Assembly: GCA_017882885.1 (NCBI GenBank)
Contig: JADGOQ010000115.1
Coordinates: forward strand, 1 to 32,435
Direction: 5' to 3'
Length of the DNA: 32,435 nucleotides
DNA from: Actinomycetales bacterium
Lineage (GTDB): Bacteria > Actinomycetota > Actinomycetes > Actinomycetales > Actinomycetaceae
Of the stretch, positions 16,598 through 24,798 are shown one piece after another. The notes below the pieces were generated by a model. The model did not search any database. It had not been told where the DNA came from and worked only from the letters and a program-made list of their open reading frames with translations. Position 1 is the stretch's first letter; every line of letters starts with the position of its first letter. Made by a program: the position numbers and the translations under genes.

Positions 16598-17062
16598 ATG
16601 GACGCGATCGTCCTGCCGCACGACGGCGACGAGCCGGCCGATCTCGACGACGCCCTCCTCGTCCAGGGGTACGCCGAGGCCGCGGCGGGTGAGGACGCCG
16701 CCGTCGAGACGCTCCGGCTGCGCTACCTCTCGCTGGCCGGGCTGGCGGACATGGTCGCGCCGGCCGTGTTCGCGGGCCTGGTCAACAATGACGAGATCGA
16801 CGCGGACGCGCTCACGGAGGACGAGCTCGGCCACATCCTCGTGGACGACCGGCTCAGGGACCCCGCCTTCACGGGCGAGTGGACCTCCCCCATGCCGCTG
16901 ATGGCGATGGCGCCGCGCTACGCCCCGTACACCGACGTGCCGCGGCCAACGGGGAACGTGCACTTCTTCGACCCGGCCAACGAGTTCACCTACCTGCGAA
17001 CCCTGGAGGATGTGGGGCTCATCCGGCTGCTGCCGGCGGCGGAGCTCCCGGGCCGCGAGTAG
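16598..17062 (+). CDS. Acidic protein of unknown function
   Basis: 154-residue soluble protein that I do not recognise. It is strongly acidic in the first 90 residues (DGDEPADLDDALL, then NNDEIDADALTEDELGHILVDD) and has a conserved-looking tail rich in aromatic and proline residues (MAPRYAPYTDVPRPTGNVHFFDPANEFTYLRTLEDVGLIRLLP). It has no signal peptide, membrane helix or metal motif. GAAAGGA precedes the ATG. It lies 30 nt after the DUF4190 gene and 81 nt before the SprT-like gene, so it could be the second gene of a small operon. Codon use and GC match its neighbours, supporting a real gene. Confidence 0.75.
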   Translation: MDAIVLPHDGDEPADLDDALLVQGYAEAAAGEDAAVETLRLRYLSLAGLADMVAPAVFAGLVNNDEIDADALTEDELGHILVDDRLRDPAFTGEWTSPMPLMAMAPRYAPYTDVPRPTGNVHFFDPANEFTYLRTLEDVGLIRLLPAAELPGRE

Positions 17063-17130
17063 CGGCCACGGCTCGCCCGGGTGCCTGTGGACAACCAGCC
17101 TCATTGGCGGAACCTGTCGGACCCCGGATC

Positions 17131-17136
17131 TAGACT
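17131..17136 (+). promoter_or_regulatory. Candidate -10 hexamer of a leaderless promoter (SprT-like gene)
   Basis: TAGACT ends 7 nt before the GTG at 17144. This spacing and the lack of a Shine-Dalgarno favour a leaderless transcript and help decide the start codon. Confidence 0.5.
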
Positions 17137-17143
17137 GCTGCGT

Positions 17144-17593
17144 GTGGAACTGTGGGATGTGCAGGCGCTGGCCATGGCGCTGATGCGGGAGCACGGCGTC
17201 GCCGGCGAGTGGCACCTCGGTTGGGACCACGCACGCCGCCGCGCGGGGATGTGCCGCTTCCAGACGCGCACCATCACCCTCTCGCGCCATCTGATGGAGT
17301 TGTACGAGCCCCACCACGTGCGCGAGGTGGTGCTCCACGAGATCGCGCACGCGCTGGTCGGCCCGGCCCACAACCACGACGCCGTGTGGCGGGCCAAGGC
17401 GCGCGAGATCGGTTCCAGTGGCAGCCGCGCCCTCCCGGCGGACTCCCCGCGACCACCCGCGCCCTGGCTGGGGCGCTGCCCCCGGGGCCACGAGTACCAG
17501 CGCTACCGCAGGCCACAGGTGCAGGGCTCCTGCTCCCGGTGCTCCGCGCGTTTCGATCCCCGCTTCCTCGTCGAGTGGCATTACCGCGGCTAG
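17144..17593 (+). CDS. SprT-like zinc metalloprotein
   Basis: 149-residue SprT/Spartan-like domain protein. The zinc site HEIAH is at residues 65-69, with a further histidine expected in GPAHNHDAVW (His76 or His78); the catalytic-type glutamate is Glu66. A C-terminal zinc ribbon follows (CPRGH at 112-116, CSRC at 130-133). Eukaryotic relatives cut DNA-protein crosslinks; the bacterial role is not settled. The frame is open back to a GTG at 17081, but the GTG at 17144 (VELWDVQALAMALMREHGV) matches the usual family N-terminus and follows a -10-like TAGACT by 7 nt, so I prefer it. Confidence 0.85.
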   Translation: MELWDVQALAMALMREHGVAGEWHLGWDHARRRAGMCRFQTRTITLSRHLMELYEPHHVREVVLHEIAHALVGPAHNHDAVWRAKAREIGSSGSRALPADSPRPPAPWLGRCPRGHEYQRYRRPQVQGSCSRCSARFDPRFLVEWHYRG

Positions 17594-17596
17594 GCT
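17591..17596 (+). promoter_or_regulatory. Candidate -10 hexamer for the sugar permease operon
   Basis: TAGGCT overlaps the TAG stop of the SprT-like gene, 21 nt before the permease ATG. Here a leader with AGGAGG follows, unlike the leaderless genes. It would give the transporter its own transcript. Confidence 0.4.
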
Positions 17597-17617
17597 GGGG
17601 CGAGACCAGGAGGCGGC

Positions 17618-18529
17618 ATGACCACAGCAGTGGCGCTCCGGCCGGGGCAGCGCGCGCGGCGTCGTCGGGAGACCGCGGCCGCCTACACCCTCCTGGGGCC
17701 GAGCTTCATCGGCGTGGGCGTGTTCCTGGTGGTGCCGGTGTTCATGGTGCTGGTGCTCTCGTTCATGGACTGGGACCTGATCTCGCCGCCCCGCTGGGTG
17801 GGCCCGGACCACTACGCTGACCTCCTGACCAGCGCGAAGATGTGGAACTCGCTCCTCGTCACGGGCAGGTTCGTGCTGATGGCGATCCCCACCTCCATCG
17901 TGCTCGGCCTCCTGCTGGCGATCGCGCTGAACCGCGGGCTGCCGGGGAGCCGCCTCTTGCGCGTGTTGTACGTCCTGCCCTGGGTGTGCGCCCCCTTGGC
18001 GCTGGGCGTGGTGTGGCGCTGGCTCTTCGACCCCTCCCAGGGCGCGGTCAACGTCCTGTTCGGCCGCCGGATCGAGTGGATGTCCAACCCGGACCTGGCG
18101 CTGCCGGCGGTGGCGTTCGTGTCCGTGTGGTCCTCGCTGGGCTACATCTCCCTCTTCTTCCTCGCGGGCCTGCAGCAGATCCCCGCCTCCGTCCACGAGG
18201 CCGCCAAGCTCGACGGCGCCGGCCCGGTGCGCATGCTCTGGTCGGTCACGCTCCCGCTGCTGCGCCCCACCACGTTCTTCGTGACCGTCACCTCGGTGAT
18301 CTCGTCCTTCCAGGTGTTCGACCTCGTCTACGGCCTCACCGGCTCGGCCGCCGGCTACCCGAGCGGCACCACCGACGTCATCGCCGCCCGCATCTACCAG
18401 GAGGCGTTCGTCTCGCTCAAGCTCGGCCCGGCCTCGGCGATGGCCGTGATCCTGTTCGCGGTCCTGGTCGTCATCACGGTGGTGCAGCAGCGGTACTTCA
18501 CCCCGCGAATCACCTACGACATGTCATGA
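17618..18529 (+). CDS. Sugar ABC transporter permease (MalF/UgpA type)
   Basis: 303-residue permease of the carbohydrate-uptake class 1 family with six predicted membrane helices. The ATPase-contact loop HEAAKLDGAGPVRMLWSVTLPLL starts near residue 193. AGGAGG precedes the ATG. Its stop overlaps the start of the second permease (ATGA), so the two form a heterodimer encoded together. The sugar cannot be read from the sequence; alpha- or beta-glucosides, oligosaccharides or glycerol-phosphate are all possible for this class. Confidence 0.92.
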   Translation: MTTAVALRPGQRARRRRETAAAYTLLGPSFIGVGVFLVVPVFMVLVLSFMDWDLISPPRWVGPDHYADLLTSAKMWNSLLVTGRFVLMAIPTSIVLGLLLAIALNRGLPGSRLLRVLYVLPWVCAPLALGVVWRWLFDPSQGAVNVLFGRRIEWMSNPDLALPAVAFVSVWSSLGYISLFFLAGLQQIPASVHEAAKLDGAGPVRMLWSVTLPLLRPTTFFVTVTSVISSFQVFDLVYGLTGSAAGYPSGTTDVIAARIYQEAFVSLKLGPASAMAVILFAVLVVITVVQQRYFTPRITYDMS

Positions 18530-19443
18530 CCACCCCCGACGCCACCCCCGCCCCGCCGGTGCCGCCGGCCGCCGTCGTCGCCCGCGCCACGTCGCCGGCG
18601 AATCGGCACCCGGTCAGGAGGTCGCGGGCCGTCGCGACGCTCCTCACCTACCTGATGCTGCTGGCCGGCGCGGCGCTGATGCTGACGCCGTTCATCTTCT
18701 CGGTGATGACGGCACTGAAGACGCCGCGGCAGTTCAACATCACCCCGCCCCTGACGCTGCCGGACCCCGCCACGTTCGAGAACTTCACCACGCTCTTCTC
18801 GGCGCAGTACCAGTTCTGGGTGCCGATCGCGGTCACCGCGCAGGTGGTGCTCGTGATGGTGGTGGGGCAGCTGTTCTCGTCGGTGCTCGCGGCGTACGCG
18901 TTCGCCACCCTGGAGTTCCCCGGCCGGGACCTGCTGTTCTGGGTGTACCTGTCCACGCTGATGATCCCGGCGGTGGTCACGATCATCCCGCTGTACGTGA
19001 TGGTCACCGAGGCGGGGATGAAGAACACCTTCTGGGGCATGGTGGTGCCGCTGATGTTCGGCTCGCCCTACGCGATCTTCCTGCTGCGGGAGAACTTCCG
19101 CTCGGTGCCGTCCGAGGTGCTCGACGCCGCCCGCCTCGACGGCGCCGGCACCCTCCGCCGCCTCTGGTACGTGATCGTGCCCATGAACAAGCCGATCCTC
19201 GCCACCCTGACGCTCATCACCGTGGTGAGCCACTGGAACAACTTCATGTGGCCGTCCATCATCGCCCCCGCGAAGGAGTGGCGCGTGATCACGGTGGCCA
19301 CGGCCGCGCTGCAGAGCCAGTACTCCGGCAACTGGACCCTGGTCATGGCCGCCACCACCATCGCGCTCGCGCCGCTGATCGTCCTGTTCCTGGCCTTCCA
19401 GGACCAGATCACCCGCTCGATCGGGGTGACGGGGCTGAAGTAG
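18526..19443 (+). CDS. Sugar ABC transporter permease (MalG/UgpE type)
   Basis: 305-residue partner permease with a 33-residue Pro/Ala-rich cytoplasmic N-terminus and six membrane helices. The contact loop VLDAARLDGAGTLRRLWYVIVPM begins near residue 198. The ATG overlaps the stop of the first permease. The frame is open far upstream within that gene, but the ATGA junction and the normal family length decide the start. The C-terminus QDQITRSIGVTGLK is typical of MalG-like proteins. The binding-protein gene follows after 143 nt; no ATPase gene is present in the window for this system. Confidence 0.92.
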   Translation: MTTPDATPAPPVPPAAVVARATSPANRHPVRRSRAVATLLTYLMLLAGAALMLTPFIFSVMTALKTPRQFNITPPLTLPDPATFENFTTLFSAQYQFWVPIAVTAQVVLVMVVGQLFSSVLAAYAFATLEFPGRDLLFWVYLSTLMIPAVVTIIPLYVMVTEAGMKNTFWGMVVPLMFGSPYAIFLLRENFRSVPSEVLDAARLDGAGTLRRLWYVIVPMNKPILATLTLITVVSHWNNFMWPSIIAPAKEWRVITVATAALQSQYSGNWTLVMAATTIALAPLIVLFLAFQDQITRSIGVTGLK

Positions 19444-19468
19444 CGCGGGCGCCGCATCCCAGCAGTCC

Positions 19469-19500
19469 GCACTGTTGCGAAACCGTAATGCACTATTGTC
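19469..19500 (+). promoter_or_regulatory. Direct repeat in the promoter region of the sugar-binding protein gene
   Basis: GCACTGTTGC (19469-19478) and GCACTATTGT (19490-19499) are direct repeats 21 nt apart, about two turns of the helix. TATTGT (19494-19499) could be a -10. The 11-mer GCACTGTTGCG also occurs in the palindrome at 7588-7611. A regulator site is possible; chance cannot be excluded. Confidence 0.4.
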
Positions 19501-19586
19501 CGAGGCAGGTGGAATTTGGCATGCCCGGGGGACAAGGATCGGATGGTATGCGGGTGCGTGTCTGCCCCCGCCCGAAGGAGTTCACC

Positions 19587-20930
19587 ATGAAGTTCCCCGC
19601 GCGCGGAGTTGCCGTAGCGAGTCTCGCGGCCGCCGCACTGGTATTGACGGCCTGCTCTCCGAGTTCCGACTCCACCGATCAAGCCACCACCGAGGACACC
19701 GCGGCCACCGGGACCACTACCGTCACTTTCCGGCTGTGGGACGAGGTGGCCGCTCCGGTGTACGAGGAGTCGTTCGACGCCTTCATGGCGCAGAACACGG
19801 ACATCAAGGTTGAGGTCGAGGTCGTGCCCTGGGCCGACTACTGGGAGCGCCTCCCCCTCGACCTCCAGTCCGGCGACATGGCCGACATCTTCTGGACCAA
19901 CACGTCCAACTTCGGCCGCTTCGCGGACAACGGCAACCTCATAAACATCGACGAGGCCATCGGTGACGACCATGACGAGTGGACCCAGTCCGTGGTCTCG
20001 CTCTACCAGCGCAACGGCGCCCTCTGGGGCGTTCCCCAACTGTGGGACTCGATCGGGCTGTACTACAACAAGGACCTGACCGACGCCGCCGGCGTGGACC
20101 CCATGAACCTCACCTGGGCGCCGGGTGGCGCCGACGGTGACACACTCCTGCCCGCAGCCCGGGCCCTGACCACCGACTCCGCCGGGCTCCACCCCACTGA
20201 GGAGGGCTTCAACAAGGACGACCGCGTCACCTTCGGCTTCAACTCCCAGGCGGACCTCCAGGCCATCTACCTCGACTGGCTCGGCTCCGCGGGTGCCAAG
20301 TTCCAGGGTGCGGACGACAAGTTCGCGTTCGCGTCCCCCGAGGGCGAGGTCGCGTTCCAGTACCTGGTGGACATGGTGAACACGTGGAACGTGGCGCCGT
20401 CGGCCGCCGACACCAACACGAACGGGGACGCCACCCGCGACATGTTCCTGCAGGGCAAGCTCGGCCTGTACCAGTCCGGACCGTACAACCTCAAGACCAT
20501 CGCGGAGGACGCCACGTTCAACTGGGGGCTCGCCCCGATGGTGGCCGGCCCTGAGGGCCGCGTCAGTGTGGTGCACGGCGTGGCCGCGGTGGGCAACGCC
20601 GACACCAAGAACATGGACGCCACCGTCAAGGTCCTGAAGTGGATCGGCTCCGCCGACGGCCAGGCGGCTCTCGCCGGCCAGGGCATCGCGTTCCCGGGCG
20701 TCGTCGACGCACAGCAGGCCTTCGTGGACTACTGGGCGGCAGAGGGCGTTGACGTCCAGGTCTTCGTCGACGCCGCCAACGGCTCCACCATCGCGGCGCC
20801 GGTCGGCCCGAACGTGAACGCCGGCGCCAACGAGATCACGCCGATCCTGCAGGAGATGTTCCTCGGCACCATCCCGGTGGCCGACGCCCTCCAGCAGGCG
20901 CAGGACGCCGGAAACGCGGCGATGGAGTAG
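19587..20930 (+). CDS. Sugar ABC transporter substrate-binding lipoprotein
   Basis: 447-residue extracellular binding protein of the MalE/UgpB class, lipid-anchored. The signal peptide ends in the lipobox LTAC (Cys23) after a Lys/Arg N-terminus. The mature protein begins with a Ser/Thr-rich linker and VTFRLWDEVAAPVYEESFDAF; other class landmarks are DMADIFWTNTSNFGRF, NGALWGVPQLWDSIGLYYNKDL and GPYNLKTIAEDATFNWGLAPM. Aromatic residues at these places normally stack on sugar rings. AAGGAG lies 6 nt before the ATG, which fixes the start; the upstream open frame crosses the promoter and is not used. It is probably made from its own promoter as well as by read-through from the permeases. The ligand is unknown. 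Confidence 0.93.
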   Translation: MKFPARGVAVASLAAAALVLTACSPSSDSTDQATTEDTAATGTTTVTFRLWDEVAAPVYEESFDAFMAQNTDIKVEVEVVPWADYWERLPLDLQSGDMADIFWTNTSNFGRFADNGNLINIDEAIGDDHDEWTQSVVSLYQRNGALWGVPQLWDSIGLYYNKDLTDAAGVDPMNLTWAPGGADGDTLLPAARALTTDSAGLHPTEEGFNKDDRVTFGFNSQADLQAIYLDWLGSAGAKFQGADDKFAFASPEGEVAFQYLVDMVNTWNVAPSAADTNTNGDATRDMFLQGKLGLYQSGPYNLKTIAEDATFNWGLAPMVAGPEGRVSVVHGVAAVGNADTKNMDATVKVLKWIGSADGQAALAGQGIAFPGVVDAQQAFVDYWAAEGVDVQVFVDAANGSTIAAPVGPNVNAGANEITPILQEMFLGTIPVADALQQAQDAGNAAME

Positions 20931-20938
20931 CGGATTCG

Positions 20939-20981
20939 GCCACCCGCACGGCGTCCGGGTTCCGGGTGCTGTGCGGGTGGC
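20939..20981 (+). terminator. Hairpin terminator of the sugar transporter operon
   Basis: An 11-bp perfect stem (GCCACCCGCAC with GTGCGGGTGGC) with a 21-nt loop starts 8 nt after the stop codon. There is no U-run. Confidence 0.6.
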
Positions 20982-21043
20982 GCGCCGCGGCGTGGCCGGC
21001 CCTGGCGGGAGCGCCCGGCGTCAGCCGCGCGCGGATGGAGCCG

Positions 21044-21206
21044 CGGAAGCCACCCGCCAGTGCCCCCCTCCACGCCGAGGGGGAGGCTTCGCACCGAGAT
21101 CGCGGCGCACGCGGCTCACCCTCGGTGGAAACCCTCCCTCTCGGCCAGAATGGCGCCAGAATCCGGCCAGAATCCGGCCAGAACCCGGCCGGAAGCCACC
21201 CGCCAG
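21044..21206. repeat. Flanking 17-bp direct repeats around 11-bp tandem repeats
   Basis: In the 290-nt gap between the convergent sugar-binding protein and metE genes, CGGAAGCCACCCGCCAG occurs at 21044-21060 and again at 21190-21206. Between them lie four tandem 11-bp units of GCCAGAATCCG type (21144-21154, 21155-21165, 21166-21176, 21177-21187), which continue into the second 17-mer. No gene is apparent. Confidence 0.8.
21064..21083. terminator. Possible bidirectional hairpin between convergent genes
   Basis: CCCCCTC and GAGGGGG pair over 7 bp with the loop CACGCC. It lies 137 nt beyond the metE stop, so it may end metE transcription or back up the sugar operon terminator. Confidence 0.4.
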
Positions 21207-21220
21207 CGCCCGGCCTGCTG

Positions 21221-23500
21221 TCAGGGCTCCTGGCGCACCCGCCGGGCGGCCTCGACCATGTTCGCCAGCGCCGGCTCCACCTCGGCGTACCCGCGGGTCT
21301 TCAACCCGCAGTCGGGGTTGACCCACAGGCGTCGCGAATCGATGGACCCCACCGCGAGCCGCAGCAGCGCCTCGATCTCCTCCACGGAGGGGACACGGGG
21401 GGAGTGGATGTCGTAGACGCCGGGGCCGATCCCCCGCTCGAAGCCCACCTCGCGGATCGGCTCGAGGACCTCCATGCGGGAGCGCGCGGCCTCAATCGAA
21501 GTCACGTCCGCGTCGAGGCCGTCGACGGCGTCGATGATCTCGTTGAACTCGGAGTAGCACAGGTGGGTGTGGATCTGCGTGGACGGCTTCACCCCGGAGG
21601 TCGCGAGCCGGAACGAGCGCACTGACCAGGAGATGTACCCCGGCTGGTCCTCCTCGCGCAGCGGCAGCAGTTCGCGCAGCGCGGGCTCATCCACCTGCAC
21701 CACGCGAATCCCGGCGGTCTCGAGGTCCGCCACCTCCTCGCGCAGCGCGAGCGCCACCTGGTCCGCGGAGACGGCCAGCGGCTGGTCGTCGCGCACGAAG
21801 GACCACGCGAGGATCGTCACCGGACCGGTCAGCATCCCCTTCATCGGCTTGCCGGTCAGCGACTGCGCGTACCGCGTCCACTCCACCGTGATGGGGCCGC
21901 GACGCCGCACGGCGCCCCACAGGATGGAGGGCCGCGTACACCGCGAGCCGTAGGACTGCACCCAGCCGTGCTCCGTGGTGGCGAACCCGTCGAGGTTCTC
22001 CGCGAAGTACTGCACCATGTCGTTGCGCTCGGCCTCGCCGTGCACCAGTACGTCCAGCCCCAACCGCTCCTGCAGCGCCACCACGGAGGCGATCTCGCGC
22101 CGCATGGCAGCGTCATAGGCGGCGTCCGAGAGCGTGCCCGCGCGGTGGGCGGCACGCGCCCGCCGGATCTCGCCGGTCTGCGGGAACGAGCCGATCGACG
22201 TCGTCGGCAGCGCCCCCAGCCCCAGGTCCTCCTGCGCCGCCGCGCGCACCAGGTACGGCTCGCGGGCGCGGAACGCGTCCGGCACGACGGGGACATCGCC
22301 CACGCGGACGCCCGGGTGGGCGGCGCGCCGGGCCCGCACGGCCACGGACTCCGCGATCTCGCCGGCGATGGCCCCCCGACCCGCGGCCAGCCCGCGCGCG
22401 AGCGTCAGCACCTCGCCCACCTTCTGGTCGGCGAACGCCAGCCACGTGCGCAGCTCGGGGTACAGGCCCGCCTCGCGCGCGACGTCGTGCGGCACGTGCT
22501 GCAGCGACGTCGAGGTGGCGACGGCGATCGGCGAGTCGTCGCCGAGCCGCGCGCGCAGCTCGCCGAGGATCCCGAAGGCCTCCTGCAGGTCGGCGCGCCA
22601 GATGTTGCGGCCCGAGATCACGCCGGCCACCACGGTCTTGCCGGTGAGGATGTCGACGTCGTCCGGGATCTCGCCGCGCACCAGGTCCAGCCCGATCGCC
22701 TCGATGCCCGACGCCGCCAGCGGCGGCAGCGCGTCACCCAGCGGGCCGTAGGACCCCATCACGAAGATGGCGGGCCGATCGGGGAGGTCGCCGAGTGCCC
22801 GGTAGGCCGACGCCGTCGCCGCCACGACCACCTCGCGCGGCCAGGTGTCGGCCACGAGGGCCGGCTCGTCCAGCTGGACCCATGCGACGCCCGCCTCACT
22901 GAGGGCGGCGAGGAGTTCCGCGTACCCGGCCAGGATGTCGTCGAGCCGGTCGATCGGCGCGAAGCCCTCGGGGGCGCCGTCGGCAGGCTTGGAGAGGAGG
23001 GCGAGGGTCACCGGGCCGACGATGACCGGGCGCAGGTCCGGGGCCTCCGTGGCGAGGCGCACCACACGGTCGTCCACGAGGCGGATCTCGGTGTCCGGGC
23101 CGATCTCGGGGACGAGGTAGTGGTAGTTGGAGTCGAACCACTTGGTCATCTCGAGCGGGGGTCGTTCGCCCTCGCCGCGCGCCACCGTGAAGTAGCCGGT
23201 GAGGTCCAGTGAGCCGTCCGGGAGGCGGAGATCGTCGAAGCGCGTCGGCACGATCCCCAGCGAGGACGCGATGTCCCACACCTGGTCGTACGCGGTGGAG
23301 TCCGCGGGGATCGCACCGGGCTCGGTGAGGCCGAGGGCGGCGAGGCGGTCACGCGTCTGCGCGCGCACGCCGGCGAGCGCCCGCGTGGTCTCCTCGAGGG
23401 ACGCGCGGCCGGCCCAGTAGGCCTCGACCGCCTTCTTGAACTCGCGGTCGCGCCCGATGCGCGGGTAGCCGATGATCGTTGCGGCCGGGAAGGTGGTCAT
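21221..23500 (-). CDS. metE: Cobalamin-independent methionine synthase
   Basis: 759-residue enzyme that transfers the methyl group from 5-methyltetrahydrofolate (triglutamate) to homocysteine, the last step of methionine synthesis; cytoplasmic. The N-terminal half begins with [23 protein letters not shown] and the catalytic half with [19 protein letters not shown] (about 433-451). The zinc ligands are present: His646 and Cys648 in [10 protein letters not shown], Glu670, and Cys731 in NPDCGLKTR, with the same spacing as His641, Cys643, Glu665 and Cys726 of the E. coli enzyme. Length equals the family norm. AGAAGGA precedes the ATG at 23500; the 16 extra codons upstream are not used. It follows metF by 69 nt and probably shares its riboswitch-controlled transcript. 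Confidence 0.97.
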   Translation of the reverse strand: MTTFPAATIIGYPRIGRDREFKKAVEAYWAGRASLEETTRALAGVRAQTRDRLAALGLTEPGAIPADSTAYDQVWDIASSLGIVPTRFDDLRLPDGSLDLTGYFTVARGEGERPPLEMTKWFDSNYHYLVPEIGPDTEIRLVDDRVVRLATEAPDLRPVIVGPVTLALLSKPADGAPEGFAPIDRLDDILAGYAELLAALSEAGVAWVQLDEPALVADTWPREVVVAATASAYRALGDLPDRPAIFVMGSYGPLGDALPPLAASGIEAIGLDLVRGEIPDDVDILTGKTVVAGVISGRNIWRADLQEAFGILGELRARLGDDSPIAVATSTSLQHVPHDVAREAGLYPELRTWLAFADQKVGEVLTLARGLAAGRGAIAGEIAESVAVRARRAAHPGVRVGDVPVVPDAFRAREPYLVRAAAQEDLGLGALPTTSIGSFPQTGEIRRARAAHRAGTLSDAAYDAAMRREIASVVALQERLGLDVLVHGEAERNDMVQYFAENLDGFATTEHGWVQSYGSRCTRPSILWGAVRRRGPITVEWTRYAQSLTGKPMKGMLTGPVTILAWSFVRDDQPLAVSADQVALALREEVADLETAGIRVVQVDEPALRELLPLREEDQPGYISWSVRSFRLATSGVKPSTQIHTHLCYSEFNEIIDAVDGLDADVTSIEAARSRMEVLEPIREVGFERGIGPGVYDIHSPRVPSVEEIEALLRLAVGSIDSRRLWVNPDCGLKTRGYAEVEPALANMVEAARRVRQEP

Positions 23501-23569
23501 GGTGGGGTCCTTCTGTCTGGGGCTTGGGGGACGCTGGGGGTCGTACACGGCTGTGGGATCGGGGGCGGG

Positions 23570-24541
23570 TCAGGGCATGGAGGAGCCGTCGGCGATGAGT
23601 CCCCGACGGCGCAACTCCTCCCACAACGCCACGGCCGGCCCGGCCTGGTTGAAGCTGAAGACGTGCGCGCCGGGGGCGCCGGCGTCGATGGCACCCTGCG
23701 CGAGGTCCGCCGTCGCGATGACGGCGCGGTGGAAGCGCTCGTCGGGGTCGGAGACGTCGAGCAGTTCCCGCAGCGCCCGCGGGAGTTCGACGCCGGTCAG
23801 CCCGGCCAGCCGCGTGAGCCGGCCGGGGTCCGTGAGGGGGATGATGCCGGGCACGATGGGGATGCTGACTCCGGCCGACGGCGCCTCCCGCACCAGCGCC
23901 ACGTACTCGCGCACGTCGTAGAAGACCTGCGTGATGGCGAAATCCGCGCCGGCCTCCTGCTTGGCCCTCATGGCCACGAGTTCGCGGAACCTGTTCTCCC
24001 CGTGGGCGTGCGGGTAGACGGCGCAGCCCACCGACACCGGGCCCTCGATGTCCCCGGCCGCGCGCGCCCCACGCTCCACGGAGCGGATCAGCCGGACGAG
24101 GTCGGTGGCGAAGTCCAGCCCGTCCGGGTGCGGCTGCCAGGACCTGCCCGGCTCGGGGTCCCCGCGCAGTGCGAGGAAGTCGCGCACCCCCGCGGCCAGC
24201 AGGGCGCGAACCCGTGCGACGAGTTCCGCACGGGACGCGCCGACCACGGTGAGGTGCGCCACCGGCGGCACGGTGGTCTCGGTGAGCACCCGGGCGACCA
24301 GCTCGCGGGACGCGGCCCGGCCGGACGCCGTCGACGGGTAGGTGATGGACAGGCACCGTGGCGAGGTGGCCACCAGTTCGCGGACCACGTCCCAGACCGA
24401 CTCCGCCTGCTCGGGCCGGCGGGGCGGGAAGAGCTCGTAGGAGATCCGCACCTGGTGGGTCTCCCGGGCGCCGACGAGGTCCTCCTGCCGGTGTGCGGTG
24501 CAGCACGTGCCGGCGTGCCCCGGGGCGTTGACGATGCTCAT
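23570..24541 (-). CDS. metF: 5,10-methylenetetrahydrofolate reductase
   Basis: 323-residue FAD enzyme that reduces methylenetetrahydrofolate to the 5-methyl form used by MetE, encoded just downstream. Family landmarks: SYELFPPRRPEQAESVWDVV (about 34-53), SITYPSTASG, AHLTVVGASRAEL, DFLALRGDPEPG, and FAITQVFYDVREYVALV with the substrate-binding region after it. The Glu of the conserved EFFPP motif is present in YELFPP. Two consecutive ATGs (24544 and 24541) lie after GGAGA; the second gives the better, though still short, spacing. The N-terminal 30 residues are an extension with no obvious role. The leader upstream is a SAM-clan riboswitch. Confidence 0.95.
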   Translation of the reverse strand: MSIVNAPGHAGTCCTAHRQEDLVGARETHQVRISYELFPPRRPEQAESVWDVVRELVATSPRCLSITYPSTASGRAASRELVARVLTETTVPPVAHLTVVGASRAELVARVRALLAAGVRDFLALRGDPEPGRSWQPHPDGLDFATDLVRLIRSVERGARAAGDIEGPVSVGCAVYPHAHGENRFRELVAMRAKQEAGADFAITQVFYDVREYVALVREAPSAGVSIPIVPGIIPLTDPGRLTRLAGLTGVELPRALRELLDVSDPDERFHRAVIATADLAQGAIDAGAPGAHVFSFNQAGPAVALWEELRRRGLIADGSSMP

Positions 24542-24547
24542 CATTCT

Positions 24548-24645
24548 CCATCGGTCCTGGCTGAAGCACCCTCGCCGCCGCAGGATCTCCGCGTCAGGGG
24601 TTGCTGCGACGTCGACGAGCCAGGTCTCTCGGTCGCTCTGGATGG
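24548..24645 (-). ncRNA. SAM-clan riboswitch (SAM-IV-like) in the metF-metE leader
   Basis: Read on the minus strand, the leader has the SAM-I/SAM-IV core: outer stem P1 CCATC with GATGG; P2 GCGAC with GTCGC followed by GCAACC; a P3 region with CGCGG and CCTGCG; then GGGTGC. The P2 loop CCTGGCT pairs perfectly with the downstream AGCCAGG as the expected pseudoknot, and P1 closes right after it as in SAM-IV rather than after a P4 as in SAM-I. The P1 3' strand shares bases with the metF Shine-Dalgarno GGAGA, so SAM binding should hide it and lower translation. No terminator is seen, in keeping with translational control. I aligned this by eye. Confidence 0.75.
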
Positions 24646-24785
24646 TGGTTACTCGATGATCGCGCCGCGGTCCGCCCGCTGGGGCGCGGGTCCATGGGGT
24701 GAGACGCCGCCGCCAGCCCGTGAGACGCCGTCGGACGCCGCGGCGTCACCCCGGCGCGCTGGTGTGCCCACCCCGTCATCACTCG

Positions 24786-24791
24786 TAGACT
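24786..24791 (+). promoter_or_regulatory. Candidate -10 hexamer of a leaderless promoter (kinase-like/flippase gene)
   Basis: TAGACT lies 7 nt before the ATG at 24799, with no ribosome site between. The remaining bases between the riboswitch and this point (24646-24785) hold no gene or clear element. Confidence 0.5.
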
Positions 24792-24798
24792 CCAGAGC

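Noticed and set aside
24548-24645. A cobalamin riboswitch in front of metF-metE
   Set aside because: The B12-box pattern is not seen, whereas the SAM-clan core elements and pseudoknot are.
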